A stretch of 64,000 nt of DNA from the NCBI GenBank assembly GCA_003150225.1, contig QAND01000005.1, positions 43,490 to 107,489 of the forward strand, written 5' to 3'. The number at the start of each line of letters is the position of its first letter. The stretch's first letter is position 1. Below the pieces are notes generated by a model, which was not told the origin of the DNA, searched no databases, and saw nothing but the letters and a program-made list of their open reading frames with translations. Both the position numbers and the translations under genes were made by a program. The DNA comes from Bacillota bacterium (GTDB taxonomy: Bacteria > Bacillota > Clostridia > Christensenellales > QAND01). This document shows positions 7,997 to 15,739 of this stretch, one piece after another.

Positions 7997-8719
7997 ATGG
8001 AGATGTGGAGCCCTTGGCACGGCTGCCATAGGATCAGCCCGGGCTGCACCAACTGCTATGTCTACGCCCGGGATGCCGCTTACGGCAAGGATAGCTCGGT
8101 GGTGGAAAAAACCAAGTCCTTTGACCTCCCCCTCCGCCGGGATCGGCAGGGCAACTATAAGCTGCGTTGCAATAGTCCGGTATTCACCTGCGGCACCTCG
8201 GATTTCTTTCTTCCAGAGGCGGATCCCTGGCGGCTAGAGGCCTGGAGCATGATCAAAGCTCGGCCGGATCTCACTTTCGCCATCATTACCAAGCGTCCTC
8301 AACGGTTCTACGTCAATTTGCCCCTGGATTGGGGCCAGGGCTATCCCAACGTACGCCTCTATTGCACCGTAGAAAACCAGGCCGAGGCGGATCGCCGCCT
8401 GCCGGTATTTTTAAGCCTTCCCCTCCGCTACCGGGCCATCAACTGCGAACCCCTTTTAGAGAACCTGAACCTAACCGCCTACCTTAACCCCCAGCTTCTG
8501 AAAAAGGTATCGGTGGGCGGGGAATCCGGCCCTCATGGACGGGATCTGTCCTATCAATGGGTGGTGGCCATCCGGCAGCAATGTCTTGCCTATGGTATTC
8601 CCTTCGCCTTCAAGCAAACCGGCACCCATTTCATCAAAAACGGACGGCGTTATACCATCCCGCGGCGGCTTCAACACCAGCAGGCAATCCGGGCGGGACT
8701 GGACCATCCAAAACCATAA
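7997..8719 (+). CDS. DUF5131 (phage Gp37/Gp68-like) protein
   Basis: A 240-residue protein recognised as the DUF5131 family by its start MEMWSPWHGCHRISPGCTNC, then CYVYARD. The cysteines in GCHRISPGCTNCY resemble a metal- or cluster-binding site. Later segments (FTCGTSDFFLP, AIITKRPQRF, VGGESGPHGRDL) are also typical. Function is unknown; homologues occur in phages and bacterial chromosomes and look distantly related to radical-SAM barrels. The frame is open upstream, but ATG 7997 (or 8003) right after the FMN-reductase stop fits the family start. No clear SD, so translation may be coupled. Confidence 0.8.
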   Translation: MEMWSPWHGCHRISPGCTNCYVYARDAAYGKDSSVVEKTKSFDLPLRRDRQGNYKLRCNSPVFTCGTSDFFLPEADPWRLEAWSMIKARPDLTFAIITKRPQRFYVNLPLDWGQGYPNVRLYCTVENQAEADRRLPVFLSLPLRYRAINCEPLLENLNLTAYLNPQLLKKVSVGGESGPHGRDLSYQWVVAIRQQCLAYGIPFAFKQTGTHFIKNGRRYTIPRRLQHQQAIRAGLDHPKP

Positions 8720-8720
8720 A

Positions 8721-8744
8721 AGCGGCCCGAAGGCCGCTCTTTAT
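8721..8744. terminator. Bidirectional terminator
   Basis: AGCGGCC (8721-8727) and GGCCGCT (8732-8738) form a stem between convergent genes, with CTTTATTT on the plus side and an A-rich stretch on the other. Confidence 0.75.
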
Positions 8745-9479
8745 TTATTGATCCATATGTTCCAGCAAAACCGTCCGCTCCCGCCGGCAGGCAAAAGCCG
8801 GCAAATCCTTTCCCATCTTACGGGCCGTTTCCATGTCCCCATGGATCACCCGGCTCAGCTCGTCAAATCCGGAAAAGCGCTGCTCTCTCCGAAGCCGTCG
8901 GATGAACCCAACCTCCAGAAGCTTGCCGTAGAGATTTCCCTCAAAGTTTAGGATATGGGTTTCCACCGAGAGAAATCCCGTCTCCCCCACCGTAGGATTC
9001 TGGCCCAGGTTGGTCACCCCTAAAAAGGCCCGGTCGCCCAACCAAACCCGGCTCAAGTACACTCCGCCCTCCGGCAGAAGGCGTCCCGTTATCCGCAGGT
9101 TAGCGGTGGGAATCCCCAGCTTTGCCCGGCCCACCTGCCGTCCATGGATTACCCGGCCATAGATGGTATAAGGCCGCTCCAAGCGTTCTCCCACCGGTTC
9201 CACGTCCCCTTGCCGTAGCAGCTTTGCCAGGGGCTCTTTGGGAGAATCCTCTCCTTCCCAGAAAAGCCGTGTTTCTTGATAGCCCATTCGGGACAGCATA
9301 TAAAACGCCGATCGGAGGGAATACATCCGCTTCCCCTCGGCAGAAAGGGGCAGATGCGCCACGGTCTCCCCCGCTCGCGCTCGCTCCCCTAGGGCCCGCA
9401 CCGCTTCCGGCAGCAAAGCGTCCAATCCCGAAATCACGCTGGGAATCTCCTCATTGTTTGGTATCCAAGCAACCCGCAC
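8745..9479 (-). CDS. Riboflavin kinase-like protein with degenerate N-terminal domain
   Basis: The C-terminal 135 residues are a flavokinase domain: RPYTIYGRVIHG, the GRAKLGIPTANL motif, GVTNLGQNPTVGE, and the acidic NFEGNLYGK. It should phosphorylate riboflavin to FMN. Bifunctional RibF proteins are about 310 residues with an N-terminal FAD-synthetase domain; here only about 95 residues precede the kinase and neither an HxGH-type motif nor the ISSTxIR-type motif is visible, so FAD synthesis is probably lost. Starts with GTG behind AAGGAGGAATCCGG. Monocistronic, ahead of a terminator shared with the convergent DUF5131 gene. Confidence 0.8.
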   Translation of the reverse strand: MRVAWIPNNEEIPSVISGLDALLPEAVRALGERARAGETVAHLPLSAEGKRMYSLRSAFYMLSRMGYQETRLFWEGEDSPKEPLAKLLRQGDVEPVGERLERPYTIYGRVIHGRQVGRAKLGIPTANLRITGRLLPEGGVYLSRVWLGDRAFLGVTNLGQNPTVGETGFLSVETHILNFEGNLYGKLLEVGFIRRLRREQRFSGFDELSRVIHGDMETARKMGKDLPAFACRRERTVLLEHMDQ

Positions 9480-9530
9480 CCGGATTCCTCCTTTTTTCGT
9501 CGCTGTCCTTTATTCTACCACAAAATACAG

Positions 9531-9560
9531 AAAAGCCCGATGGGATTTTCCCACCGGGCC
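9531..9560 (-). terminator. Terminator of the perR-dfx-rbr operon
   Basis: An 11-bp stem with one mismatch (9535-9545 with 9549-9559) is followed on the minus strand by TTTTCTGTATTTT, directly after the rbr stop codon. Confidence 0.8.
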
Positions 9561-9573
9561 GTTCCAAACTCGC

Positions 9574-10116
9574 TTATTTGTAGTTATCAGCTTTGATGGC
9601 GAAGTACGCTTTGGGATGATCGCAAACGGGGCAGATCTCGGGGGCGGTGTCGCCGGTGTGGATGTGGCCGCAGTTGCCGCAGATCCAAACCACAGGCTGC
9701 TCCCGCTTGAAGACGCGGCCCTGCTCCATGTTGGCGATGAGGGTGTTGTACCGCTCCTCATGCTCCTTCTCAATCTTGCCTACGGCCTCAAAGAGGTAAG
9801 CCAGCTTGGTGAAGCCCTCTTCCTTGGCCTCCTTGGCAAAGGTAGCATACATATCGGTCCACTCATAGTTCTCGCCGGCAGCAGCATCCTTCAGATTGGT
9901 GAGGGTATCGGGCACAGCGCCGTCATGAAGCTGCTTGAACCAAATCTTGGCATGCTCTTTCTCGTTGGCAGCGGTCTCAGCGAAGATATTGGCGATCTGC
10001 TGATACCCCTCGCTCCGGGCCTTGGACTCATAGTAGGTGTACTTATTCCGGGCCTGGGACTCCCCAGCAAAAGCGGCAAGCAGATTGGCTTCAGTCTTGG
10101 ATCCTTTCAATTCCAT
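9574..10116 (-). CDS. rbr: Rubrerythrin
   Basis: Peroxide reductase of anaerobes. The 180-residue protein has an N-terminal four-helix diiron domain with the [15 protein letters not shown] and [11 protein letters not shown] segments supplying carboxylate and histidine ligands, a second EXXH-like element in [10 protein letters not shown], and a C-terminal rubredoxin domain (CGNCGHIH and CPVCDHP). It is the last gene of perR-dfx-rbr, 45 bases after dfx, with its own SD (GGAGGAAGACAAACC). It probably takes electrons from rubredoxin or NAD(P)H-linked reductases. Confidence 0.96.
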   Translation of the reverse strand: MELKGSKTEANLLAAFAGESQARNKYTYYESKARSEGYQQIANIFAETAANEKEHAKIWFKQLHDGAVPDTLTNLKDAAAGENYEWTDMYATFAKEAKEEGFTKLAYLFEAVGKIEKEHEERYNTLIANMEQGRVFKREQPVVWICGNCGHIHTGDTAPEICPVCDHPKAYFAIKADNYK

Positions 10117-10161
10117 GGTTTGTCTTCCTCCTTAGATTGTTTTTTTGTTCCGTACGTTATG

Positions 10162-10536
10162 TTACAGGGCAGCTTTCCACAGGCCGTGGAGGTTGCACCA
10201 AGCATAAACGTCCAGCACCTTCTCGTCGGTATAGAAGTCGGCCTCAGGGGCGGCGTCGGGGCTCAGGTTCTTCCGCAGAACGCCAGTGGGCGTCACCAGG
10301 GAGATCCACTGGATGCTGTGCTCCGCCGTCATGGGATGGGCCACATCCCCCACGCTTACATGAACCCGGTTGCCATCAATGGTAACCACGGGCACATGCT
10401 TTTCGGTAGCCGCGTCGGTGGTATTGGCCACCAACAGCTCCATGTCCTGTCCACAGCAAACCAGCTTGCCGGGGCCAGTTACCACTTCTTCTACGATCTT
10501 CTTACAGAGATTGCACCGATAGTAGTTCACTTTCAT
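10162..10536 (-). CDS. dfx: Desulfoferrodoxin (superoxide reductase)
   Basis: Reduces superoxide to peroxide without releasing O2. The 124-residue protein has a desulforedoxin-like N-terminal FeS4 site (YRCNLC, then LVCCGQ) and the catalytic Fe(His)4Cys site built from EKHVPVV, AHPMTAEHSIQWI and YAWCNLHGLW. The start at 10536 (MKVNYYRC) is set by SD GGAGGG seven bases upstream; upstream in-frame codons lie inside the end of perR. The adjacent gene order perR-dfx-rbr links superoxide removal to peroxide removal. Confidence 0.95.
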   Translation of the reverse strand: MKVNYYRCNLCKKIVEEVVTGPGKLVCCGQDMELLVANTTDAATEKHVPVVTIDGNRVHVSVGDVAHPMTAEHSIQWISLVTPTGVLRKNLSPDAAPEADFYTDEKVLDVYAWCNLHGLWKAAL

Positions 10537-10537
10537 C

Positions 10538-10936
10538 TTAATTCCCTCCATTGATTTTGTCACGACATTTTTTACATAAACCGTAAAATATTACCTCATG
10601 GGACCGTAATTGATATCCGCAGGCTTCCTCCGCCCGCCGGATCAACGCTCCCTCGGGTTCCAGAAAAACGTCGGCCACCTCACCGCAGGACTGGCATACC
10701 GCATGGTAATGCGGCCTGGTATCGCCATCGAAGTGATCGGAGCTGTGGGGAGTGGTCACCTTGCGGATCACGCCCTCCTCGGCCAAGTAGTTGAGGTTTC
10801 GGTATACCGTTGCCAAACCGATCCCGGTTCCTCGCTCCTGCAACATTCGATAGACCATATCCGCCGTAGGATGGCCGGTGGTGCTGTTGACGGCATCCAG
10901 AATCAGCCGCCGCTGTCTGGTCATTCTCCGTTCCAT
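10538..10936 (-). CDS. perR: Fur-family peroxide-sensing repressor, PerR type
   Basis: A 132-residue Fur-family repressor: N-terminal winged helix (QRRLILDAV through ATVYRNLNYLAEEGVIRKV) and a C-terminal metal-binding dimer domain with FDGDTRPHYHAVCQSC and GLCKKC, the two CxxC pairs holding structural zinc. The Asp in FDGD rather than Glu and the HYH motif fit PerR more than Fur, and the operon it heads (dfx, rbr) is a peroxide/superoxide defence unit. ATG 10936 lies four bases after AGGAGG; a TTG 15 bases earlier is in frame but precedes the SD. Autoregulation is likely through the adjacent palindrome. Confidence 0.88.
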   Translation of the reverse strand: MERRMTRQRRLILDAVNSTTGHPTADMVYRMLQERGTGIGLATVYRNLNYLAEEGVIRKVTTPHSSDHFDGDTRPHYHAVCQSCGEVADVFLEPEGALIRRAEEACGYQLRSHEVIFYGLCKKCRDKINGGN

Positions 10937-10949
10937 CGGTCCTCCTAAC

Positions 10950-10965
10950 AATAATGAGAATTATT
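10950..10965. promoter_or_regulatory. Candidate PerR/Fur operator
   Basis: AATAAT (10950-10955) and ATTATT (10960-10965) form a perfect AT-rich palindrome with a 4-base centre, resembling Fur/Per boxes. It covers the predicted transcription start region of perR, where a bound repressor would block transcription. Confidence 0.65.
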
Positions 10966-10974
10966 TTCAATTAA

Positions 10975-11003
10975 AGTATATCCATCCTCCGCCCTCTTGT
11001 CAA
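10975..11003 (-). promoter_or_regulatory. perR operon promoter
   Basis: On the minus strand TTGACA (10998-11003), 17 bases, then TATACT (10975-10980). Predicted start near 10968, just upstream of or within the AATAAT/ATTATT palindrome. Confidence 0.75.
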
Positions 11004-11120
11004 CCCCTTTTCTACCAATTTTTCCAGCTTTTCTAGTCTAACCATTTGGAGGGAAAGCCATTCTTTTGCGCAAAATTTTCGTTCCCTGCCCTGGTATCAC
11101 ATCCCGCCAGCTATCCTCGG

Positions 11121-11149
11121 TTGCGGCAAAAAGGCTTTGGGCTTATAAT
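11121..11149 (+). promoter_or_regulatory. Promoter of the ATC-hydrolase-like gene
   Basis: TTGCGG (11121-11126), 17 bases, TATAAT (11144-11149). Predicted start near 11156, 42 bases before the ATG. Confidence 0.6.
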
Positions 11150-11197
11150 ATAAGTATCATTTTCCAGATTGTGACGACCCAATAAAGGAGGATTTCC

Positions 11198-11926
11198 ATG
11201 CAAAACAAGCAGCCCCTGATTTTGGATGCGGAGCACCATGCGGCGCTCTTCGGATGCCTTGCCCGCTGTACCCTTTCCACCCTGGAGGAACAGGGCCCCG
11301 CCGCTGTACGGGAAGCGGTCATCCTATACGGAAACCAGCGGGGTGCCCGCATGGCCATGCGGGCCAAAGCCGCCGGCCTGCCCCTGGACATGGCCACCTA
11401 TAACGCCACCCGGGAATGGCAGGTGGTCACCCCTGGGGCCGCTCACCAGCATCCCGCCTATAAAGCCGACCCCATGCCGGCTTATTACGTTTCCCTGAGC
11501 TCCAGTTGCCCCTGGCACGCCGCATGGGAAAAGCACGGCATGCTGGAGGAAGGCCTTTACTACTGCAACGACGTGGATGTTGCCCTGCTTCACGGCTTCA
11601 ATCCGGAGCTGCGTCTAACGGTCACCAAGCTGCTGACCCGGGGAGACGGCTGCTGCGAGATGCACTGGCAGGACGATCTTGACCACAAGGCCGCAGAAGA
11701 ACTCGTCCAAGAGCGGGCGGCAGCTGCCGGCAAGGTCATGGGGTGGGACTATCACATGTGCCACCTTTACTGCTCCTTCATTTCGGTGCTCTCAAAATAC
11801 CCCCAGTGCCGCTCCATCCTGAACGCCGCCCGGGAGATGTTCGAGGGGTTGTACGGCGTCGGCGCCTTGGATGCCCTAACGCCCTGGATGACCTGCAACT
11901 TTGCTTCCCTTCCCAAAGAAGGATAA
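11198..11926 (+). CDS. L-2-amino-thiazoline-4-carboxylate hydrolase-family protein
   Basis: A 242-residue protein matching the ATC-hydrolase-like family by its central block: SCPWHAAWEKHG, then LYYCNDVDVALLHGFNPEL, then LTRGDGCCEMHW. The founding member hydrolyses a thiazoline in bacterial cysteine formation, but many homologues in Clostridia have no known substrate, so function here is a family-level call. Cysteine-rich; no signal peptide or membrane segment. SD AAAGGAGGATTTCC. Single gene with its own promoter and terminator, divergent from perR. Confidence 0.75.
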   Translation: MQNKQPLILDAEHHAALFGCLARCTLSTLEEQGPAAVREAVILYGNQRGARMAMRAKAAGLPLDMATYNATREWQVVTPGAAHQHPAYKADPMPAYYVSLSSSCPWHAAWEKHGMLEEGLYYCNDVDVALLHGFNPELRLTVTKLLTRGDGCCEMHWQDDLDHKAAEELVQERAAAAGKVMGWDYHMCHLYCSFISVLSKYPQCRSILNAAREMFEGLYGVGALDALTPWMTCNFASLPKEG

Positions 11927-11936
11927 GAACTTACCA

Positions 11937-11971
11937 AAAAGAACGGCCCCCTGCGTGGGGCCGTTCTTTTT
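11937..11971 (+). terminator. Intrinsic terminator
   Basis: GAACGGCCCC (11941-11950) pairs with GGGGCCGTTC (11957-11966), flanked by A and T runs. Confidence 0.88.
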
Positions 11972-12089
11972 GGGGTCTTCTCGCCCAACATAGTCCTATA
12001 CCCGAAATCATTGGGCCCTTTTAATCACCTTTATATGCCATCCTACATCTGATATAATCAAAATAAGTTACGATTTATAGGTAAATTAC

Positions 12090-12536
12090 ATGAACATCGT
12101 AGAGGTAAAAGACAGAACCAACGTATTGGTTGAGCAATTACTAAAAGTTTGGGAAAGCTCCGTTAGAGCAACGCATCTATTTTTATCTAACGAAGAAATT
12201 GAGAATATCAAAAAATATGTCCCACAAGCACTAAAAGAAATTTCTTATTTAATTCTTTTCAACGACGAAAGCAACAGACCCATTGGATTCATGGGGATCA
12301 ATCATCAAATGTTAGAAATGCTATTTATTGCAGCTAAAAATAGAGGACAGGGAATTGGAAAACAATTATTAAATTATGGAGTTGAAAAGTTCAATATAAA
12401 TGAACTTGCGGTGAATGAACAGAATCCTCAAGCAAAAGGTTTTTATGAACATATGGGATTTAAGGTCTATAAAAGAACTGAATTAGATGAGCAAGGAAAA
12501 CCATATCCGCTTTTATACATGAGAAGGGAAATTTGA
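12090..12536 (+). CDS. GNAT-family N-acetyltransferase (YjaB-like)
   Basis: A 148-residue GNAT acetyltransferase. The acetyl-CoA loop is NRGQGIGKQLL near residues 90-100, preceded by the strand MLEMLFIAAK, and the late FYEHMGFKVYKRTELDEQGKPY closely resembles E. coli YjaB. Substrate unknown. The gene is far more AT-rich than its neighbours, lacks a strong SD and is bounded by AT-rich DNA on both sides, so recent horizontal acquisition is likely. Start is the first ATG of the frame. Confidence 0.82.
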   Translation: MNIVEVKDRTNVLVEQLLKVWESSVRATHLFLSNEEIENIKKYVPQALKEISYLILFNDESNRPIGFMGINHQMLEMLFIAAKNRGQGIGKQLLNYGVEKFNINELAVNEQNPQAKGFYEHMGFKVYKRTELDEQGKPYPLLYMRREI

Positions 12537-12753
12537 TTTTTCTCTGGATTAATGCTTTAGCAAGAACGATTCTTTTCTATAATTTATCATTTTTAGGATT
12601 GTCCATTTTCATTCGGATTATCCTTTAGAAAACCTGTCTAGAATTTTTTTCTTTTTGAACTTATCTTCGGCTTTCCATTCGGATGCTGGCAACATGCACG
12701 GAAATCCAGTAAACTATAAAGAATAGTATGTATCTACCAGGAGGAACTCGCCC

Positions 12754-13923
12754 ATGGGATTGCAAATGGCCCAATACATCGACAGCTACCTCCCCGCTGT
12801 GGATGGCGTCGTAACAGTGGTAAAAAACTATGCTCGGGTATTGGATGAAGCATATGGCAGCTGCTGTGTGGTGGCCCCCCGAATGCCTGGATACCTGGAC
12901 CAGGATCCGTTCAACGTCTACCGGTTCCAGTCCATCAAGGTCCCCAAACGGGACCCCTACCGGTTTGGCTTGCCCAGCGTGGATGTTGCCTATCGCCGCT
13001 ATATCCGGGACGTCTCCTTTGATATCATCCACGCCCACTCCCCCTTCGGAGCCGGCCGGGAGGCCGCGCGCCTAGCGCGGAAGCTGGACGTGCCCCTTGT
13101 GGCTACGTTCCACTCCAAGTTTTACGATGATTTCAAAGAGGCTACCGGCAGCGATCGGATGGCACGGCTGGGAGTCAAATACGTCATCCGCTTTTTTCAC
13201 TCCGCCGACTACGTATGGAGCGTCAATGCCGCCACCGCCCAAACCCTCCGGGACTATGGCTATCAGGGCGAAATCACCGTGGTGCCCAACGGAACCGATG
13301 TGGGCGTTCCCGCCGATACCAAGGAGCGCCGGGCAAGAGTACGGCAGGAATTGAAACTGGGAGAATTGCCGGTGTTTCTATTCGTAGGACAAATGATTTG
13401 GCAGAAAAACCTGCGCCTCATCTGCGAAAGTCTTGCACGCTATAAGGAACTGGGCAATGACTTCCGCATGGTTTTTGTGGGTACCGGGGTAGCGCTGAGC
13501 GACCTCCAAGCCCTCTGTCGAGAGCTGGGACTGGAGGAAAATACCATCTTTACAGGAATCGTTTTGGACCGCGATTATCTCCGCAGCATCTTTGTAGCTG
13601 CCGACCTCTTTCTCTTCCCCTCCATCTATGACAACGCGCCCCTGGTGGTTCGGGAAGCGGCCGCCGTCTGCACCCCATCCCTATTGATTGCCGGATCCAA
13701 CTCCGCCGAGGGGATCGCCCATCTTGATAACGGTTTCCTCTGCGCAGAAACCCCTCAAGCCATCTGTGATACCCTCTGTGCAATCGCAACGGACCGGCCC
13801 CTTTTGGAGCAGGTGGGCCGCCGGGCCAGCGAGACTCTGCCCCTGGGTTGGGACAAGGTGGTGAAACAGGTTTATAACAACTATCAAGAGATCTTAAAGG
13901 ATTGGAACGGCCGCCGGAAATAA
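12754..13923 (+). CDS. GT4-family glycosyltransferase
   Basis: A 389-residue GT-B glycosyltransferase. The N-terminal acceptor domain begins QMAQYIDSYLPAVDGV with HAHSPFGAGREAARLA; the C-terminal donor domain has VFLFVGQMIWQKNLRLI, a FTGIVLDRDYLRSIF segment and the ED-type SIYDNAPLVVREAAA motif. Best guess is a glycolipid or 1,2-diacylglycerol glucosyltransferase-like enzyme at the inner membrane face; donor and acceptor are not determinable. SD AGGAGGAACTCGCCC. It is a single gene, convergent with nagB through a shared terminator. The 217 bases upstream (12537-12753) are AT-rich and show nothing definite. Confidence 0.85.
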   Translation: MGLQMAQYIDSYLPAVDGVVTVVKNYARVLDEAYGSCCVVAPRMPGYLDQDPFNVYRFQSIKVPKRDPYRFGLPSVDVAYRRYIRDVSFDIIHAHSPFGAGREAARLARKLDVPLVATFHSKFYDDFKEATGSDRMARLGVKYVIRFFHSADYVWSVNAATAQTLRDYGYQGEITVVPNGTDVGVPADTKERRARVRQELKLGELPVFLFVGQMIWQKNLRLICESLARYKELGNDFRMVFVGTGVALSDLQALCRELGLEENTIFTGIVLDRDYLRSIFVAADLFLFPSIYDNAPLVVREAAAVCTPSLLIAGSNSAEGIAHLDNGFLCAETPQAICDTLCAIATDRPLLEQVGRRASETLPLGWDKVVKQVYNNYQEILKDWNGRRK

Positions 13924-13934
13924 CCGTAACGTAC

Positions 13935-13974
13935 AAAAAGCGCCCATGAACCCTCTGGTTCATGGGCGCTTTTT
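13935..13974. terminator. Bidirectional terminator between GT4 gene and nagB
   Basis: A perfect 14-bp stem (13939-13952 with 13957-13970) around CTCT has A and T runs on opposite sides. Confidence 0.9.
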
Positions 13975-13983
13975 CGGTTCGGC

Positions 13984-14715
13984 TTACAGAAGAGCCGCTG
14001 CCTCAGCATCCGCCACCACAATAACATCGGGATGCTTCTGCAAAAGGCTTGCGGGCACCTGCTCCGTCACGGGGCCGGTAAGCGCCGCCTTCAGGATCTC
14101 GGCCTTTTTCGCTCCCCGCACCATTAAAAGGATGGTCTTGCTCTGCAAGATGGTATAAAGGCCCATGGTGATGGCCTTATGGGGCATCTCCTCGGGAGAA
14201 TTGAAGTTGACGCTGTTGGCGTCAATGGTGCTCTGGGTCAGCTCCACTACATGGGTCTTCTGATCGGCGGAAGTTCCGGGTTCATTAAATCCGATATGGC
14301 CGTTCATTCCCATGCCCAAGATGGCAAAATCGGCGTACCCTCTAGCGGCCAGAGCGTTCTCATAGTCCCGGCTCTCCTGCTCCATATCCGCCGCCATGCC
14401 GTTGGGCAGATGGAGGTTCTTGGGATCGGCGTCGATATGCCGAAACAGCCGGTTCTCCATATAATACCGGTAGCTGTTTACATCGGACGCGGGAAGGCCC
14501 ACATATTCATCCAGGTTATAGGAATGCAGATCCCGGAAGGACACCTTTCCCTCCTTGCACCGTTTTACCAGCTCATCATAGACCGGTTCCGGAGTGGACC
14601 CCGTCGCAAGGATCATGGTGAGGTCGGGCTTTTCCTCCACTGCTTTCTGAATCTCATCCGCCACCGCATTGGTCCATTTTTCTAGGGTTTCACATACCAC
14701 CGTCTTCACTGCCAT
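13984..14715 (-). CDS. nagB: Glucosamine-6-phosphate deaminase
   Basis: Converts glucosamine 6-phosphate to fructose 6-phosphate and ammonia. The 243-residue protein has the phosphate loop LATGSTPEPVY, catalytic Asp in NLDEYVGL, and the GMGMNGHIGFNEPGT block holding the ring-opening His and Glu; KAITMGLYTIL and VTEQVPASLLQKH are also canonical. It is the only member of the five-gene NagB set here with the standard FNEPGT motif. ATG 14715 is preferred over the adjacent GTG 14718. It has its own upstream region with a palindrome and ends at a bidirectional terminator. Confidence 0.95.
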   Translation of the reverse strand: MAVKTVVCETLEKWTNAVADEIQKAVEEKPDLTMILATGSTPEPVYDELVKRCKEGKVSFRDLHSYNLDEYVGLPASDVNSYRYYMENRLFRHIDADPKNLHLPNGMAADMEQESRDYENALAARGYADFAILGMGMNGHIGFNEPGTSADQKTHVVELTQSTIDANSVNFNSPEEMPHKAITMGLYTILQSKTILLMVRGAKKAEILKAALTGPVTEQVPASLLQKHPDVIVVADAEAAALL

Positions 14716-14794
14716 CACCGTTCCATTTCTTTATTGATTCTTCCGGGACGCCATTGGCTGTCCCATCTAAAACAATAGCACAAAAATCACCAAG

Positions 14795-14812
14795 AAACAA
14801 TACCCATTGTTT
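14795..14812. promoter_or_regulatory. Palindrome upstream of nagB, candidate operator
   Basis: AAACAAT (14795-14801) and ATTGTTT (14806-14812) are exact inverted repeats around ACCC, about 80 bases upstream of nagB, nested within a looser pair GCACAA/TTGTGC. Likely a repressor site; no consensus for a named regulator is claimed. Confidence 0.45.
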
Positions 14813-14890
14813 GCTCTTGTGCGTTTGATTGGTTGTTGCATTTACAGGTTTTCCATCGTTCCTTGTTTTTTCCCTGTTATTTTCCAGAAA

Positions 14891-14918
14891 AAAAAGGGGG
14901 CCTTTTAAAGGCCCCCTT
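14891..14918 (-). terminator. Terminator of the NagB-like array
   Basis: GGGGGCC (14896-14902) pairs with GGCCCCC (14910-14916) and is followed by a U tract on the minus strand, 12 bases after the last paralogue's stop codon. Confidence 0.88.
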
Positions 14919-14929
14919 GTCTCGGCTGA

Positions 14930-15700
14930 CTATTTGATGCGAACCCCGTTCTCGTCGATCCGGCCAATGATGCCCTCAGCGGCTTCCTTATCCATCAGCC
15001 AGGTGCAGTTGGGATGCAGCTGCAGAATGCTGGCGGGCACCGCCTCCGTCACCGGTCCCAGAATGGCGTTGGCTACGGCTTCCGCTTTGCTGGTTCCTAC
15101 GGTGATGGGCAGGGTGATCTTGCCCTGCATGAAGGTCTTCAGGCCCATGGTGATGCCGTTAAAGGGGCCATATTTTGCGGCGTCCAGATCAAACCGGCGG
15201 CACATGTTGCCGGTAACGGTCTCGGACAGAGCGGTTACATGGGTGGTAGTGCCGAAGGAGGTGCCCGGCAGACAGAAGCCAAGGTGCGCATCGGGGCCCA
15301 CACCCAGCATCTGCAGGCCGATACCGCCTACCGCACGGATCTCCGCCTCATACTTTTCACACTCGGCATCCCAGTCCTCGGCCAGCGGATTGGGAAGATG
15401 GCAATGGGCGTCGTCCATGGAAAGAGGGCCCCACAGATCGCCTTCCATCCGGGGCCGCATGGAGCACACCACGCCGGCATCCTTGGGAGAGCAATACTCA
15501 TCGGCGTTAAAGGTATGGAGGCCGGAGGCATCGAAGGGATTCTTCTTGTACATTTCAGCCACGATCCGATGGATGGGCTCGGTGGTGGTGCCGGTGCAGA
15601 CGCCGATTACCGGATTCTCATGGTTCAGGGCGTACCGCATAAAAGCCCATGCGCCGGCGACCAGGCACTCTTCGCGGGAGTCGTAAATTTTAATTTTCAT
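14930..15700 (-). CDS. NagB-like isomerase/deaminase paralogue, array copy 4
   Basis: A 256-residue member of the NagB superfamily, last gene of a four-gene tandem array. It keeps a phosphate loop (GVCTGTTTEPIH) and the catalytic-type Asp in FNADEYCSP, and the His in GVGPDAHLGF, but the next motif is CLPGT where real NagB has NEPGT, so the ring-opening Glu is replaced. The N-terminus MKIKIYDSREECLVAGAWAF is shared with its neighbours. Likely acts on a phosphorylated sugar, possibly not glucosamine 6-phosphate. SD GGAGGAGAACCACA. Starts 39 bases after copy 3. Confidence 0.82.
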   Translation of the reverse strand: MKIKIYDSREECLVAGAWAFMRYALNHENPVIGVCTGTTTEPIHRIVAEMYKKNPFDASGLHTFNADEYCSPKDAGVVCSMRPRMEGDLWGPLSMDDAHCHLPNPLAEDWDAECEKYEAEIRAVGGIGLQMLGVGPDAHLGFCLPGTSFGTTTHVTALSETVTGNMCRRFDLDAAKYGPFNGITMGLKTFMQGKITLPITVGTSKAEAVANAILGPVTEAVPASILQLHPNCTWLMDKEAAEGIIGRIDENGVRIK

Positions 15701-15739
15701 TGTGGTTCTCCTCCTATTGTATATGGTTATTTGATGCCG

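Noticed and set aside
9454-10554. 366-codon ORF on the plus strand
   Set aside because: Antisense to rubrerythrin and desulfoferrodoxin; no start signal and no recognisable domain.
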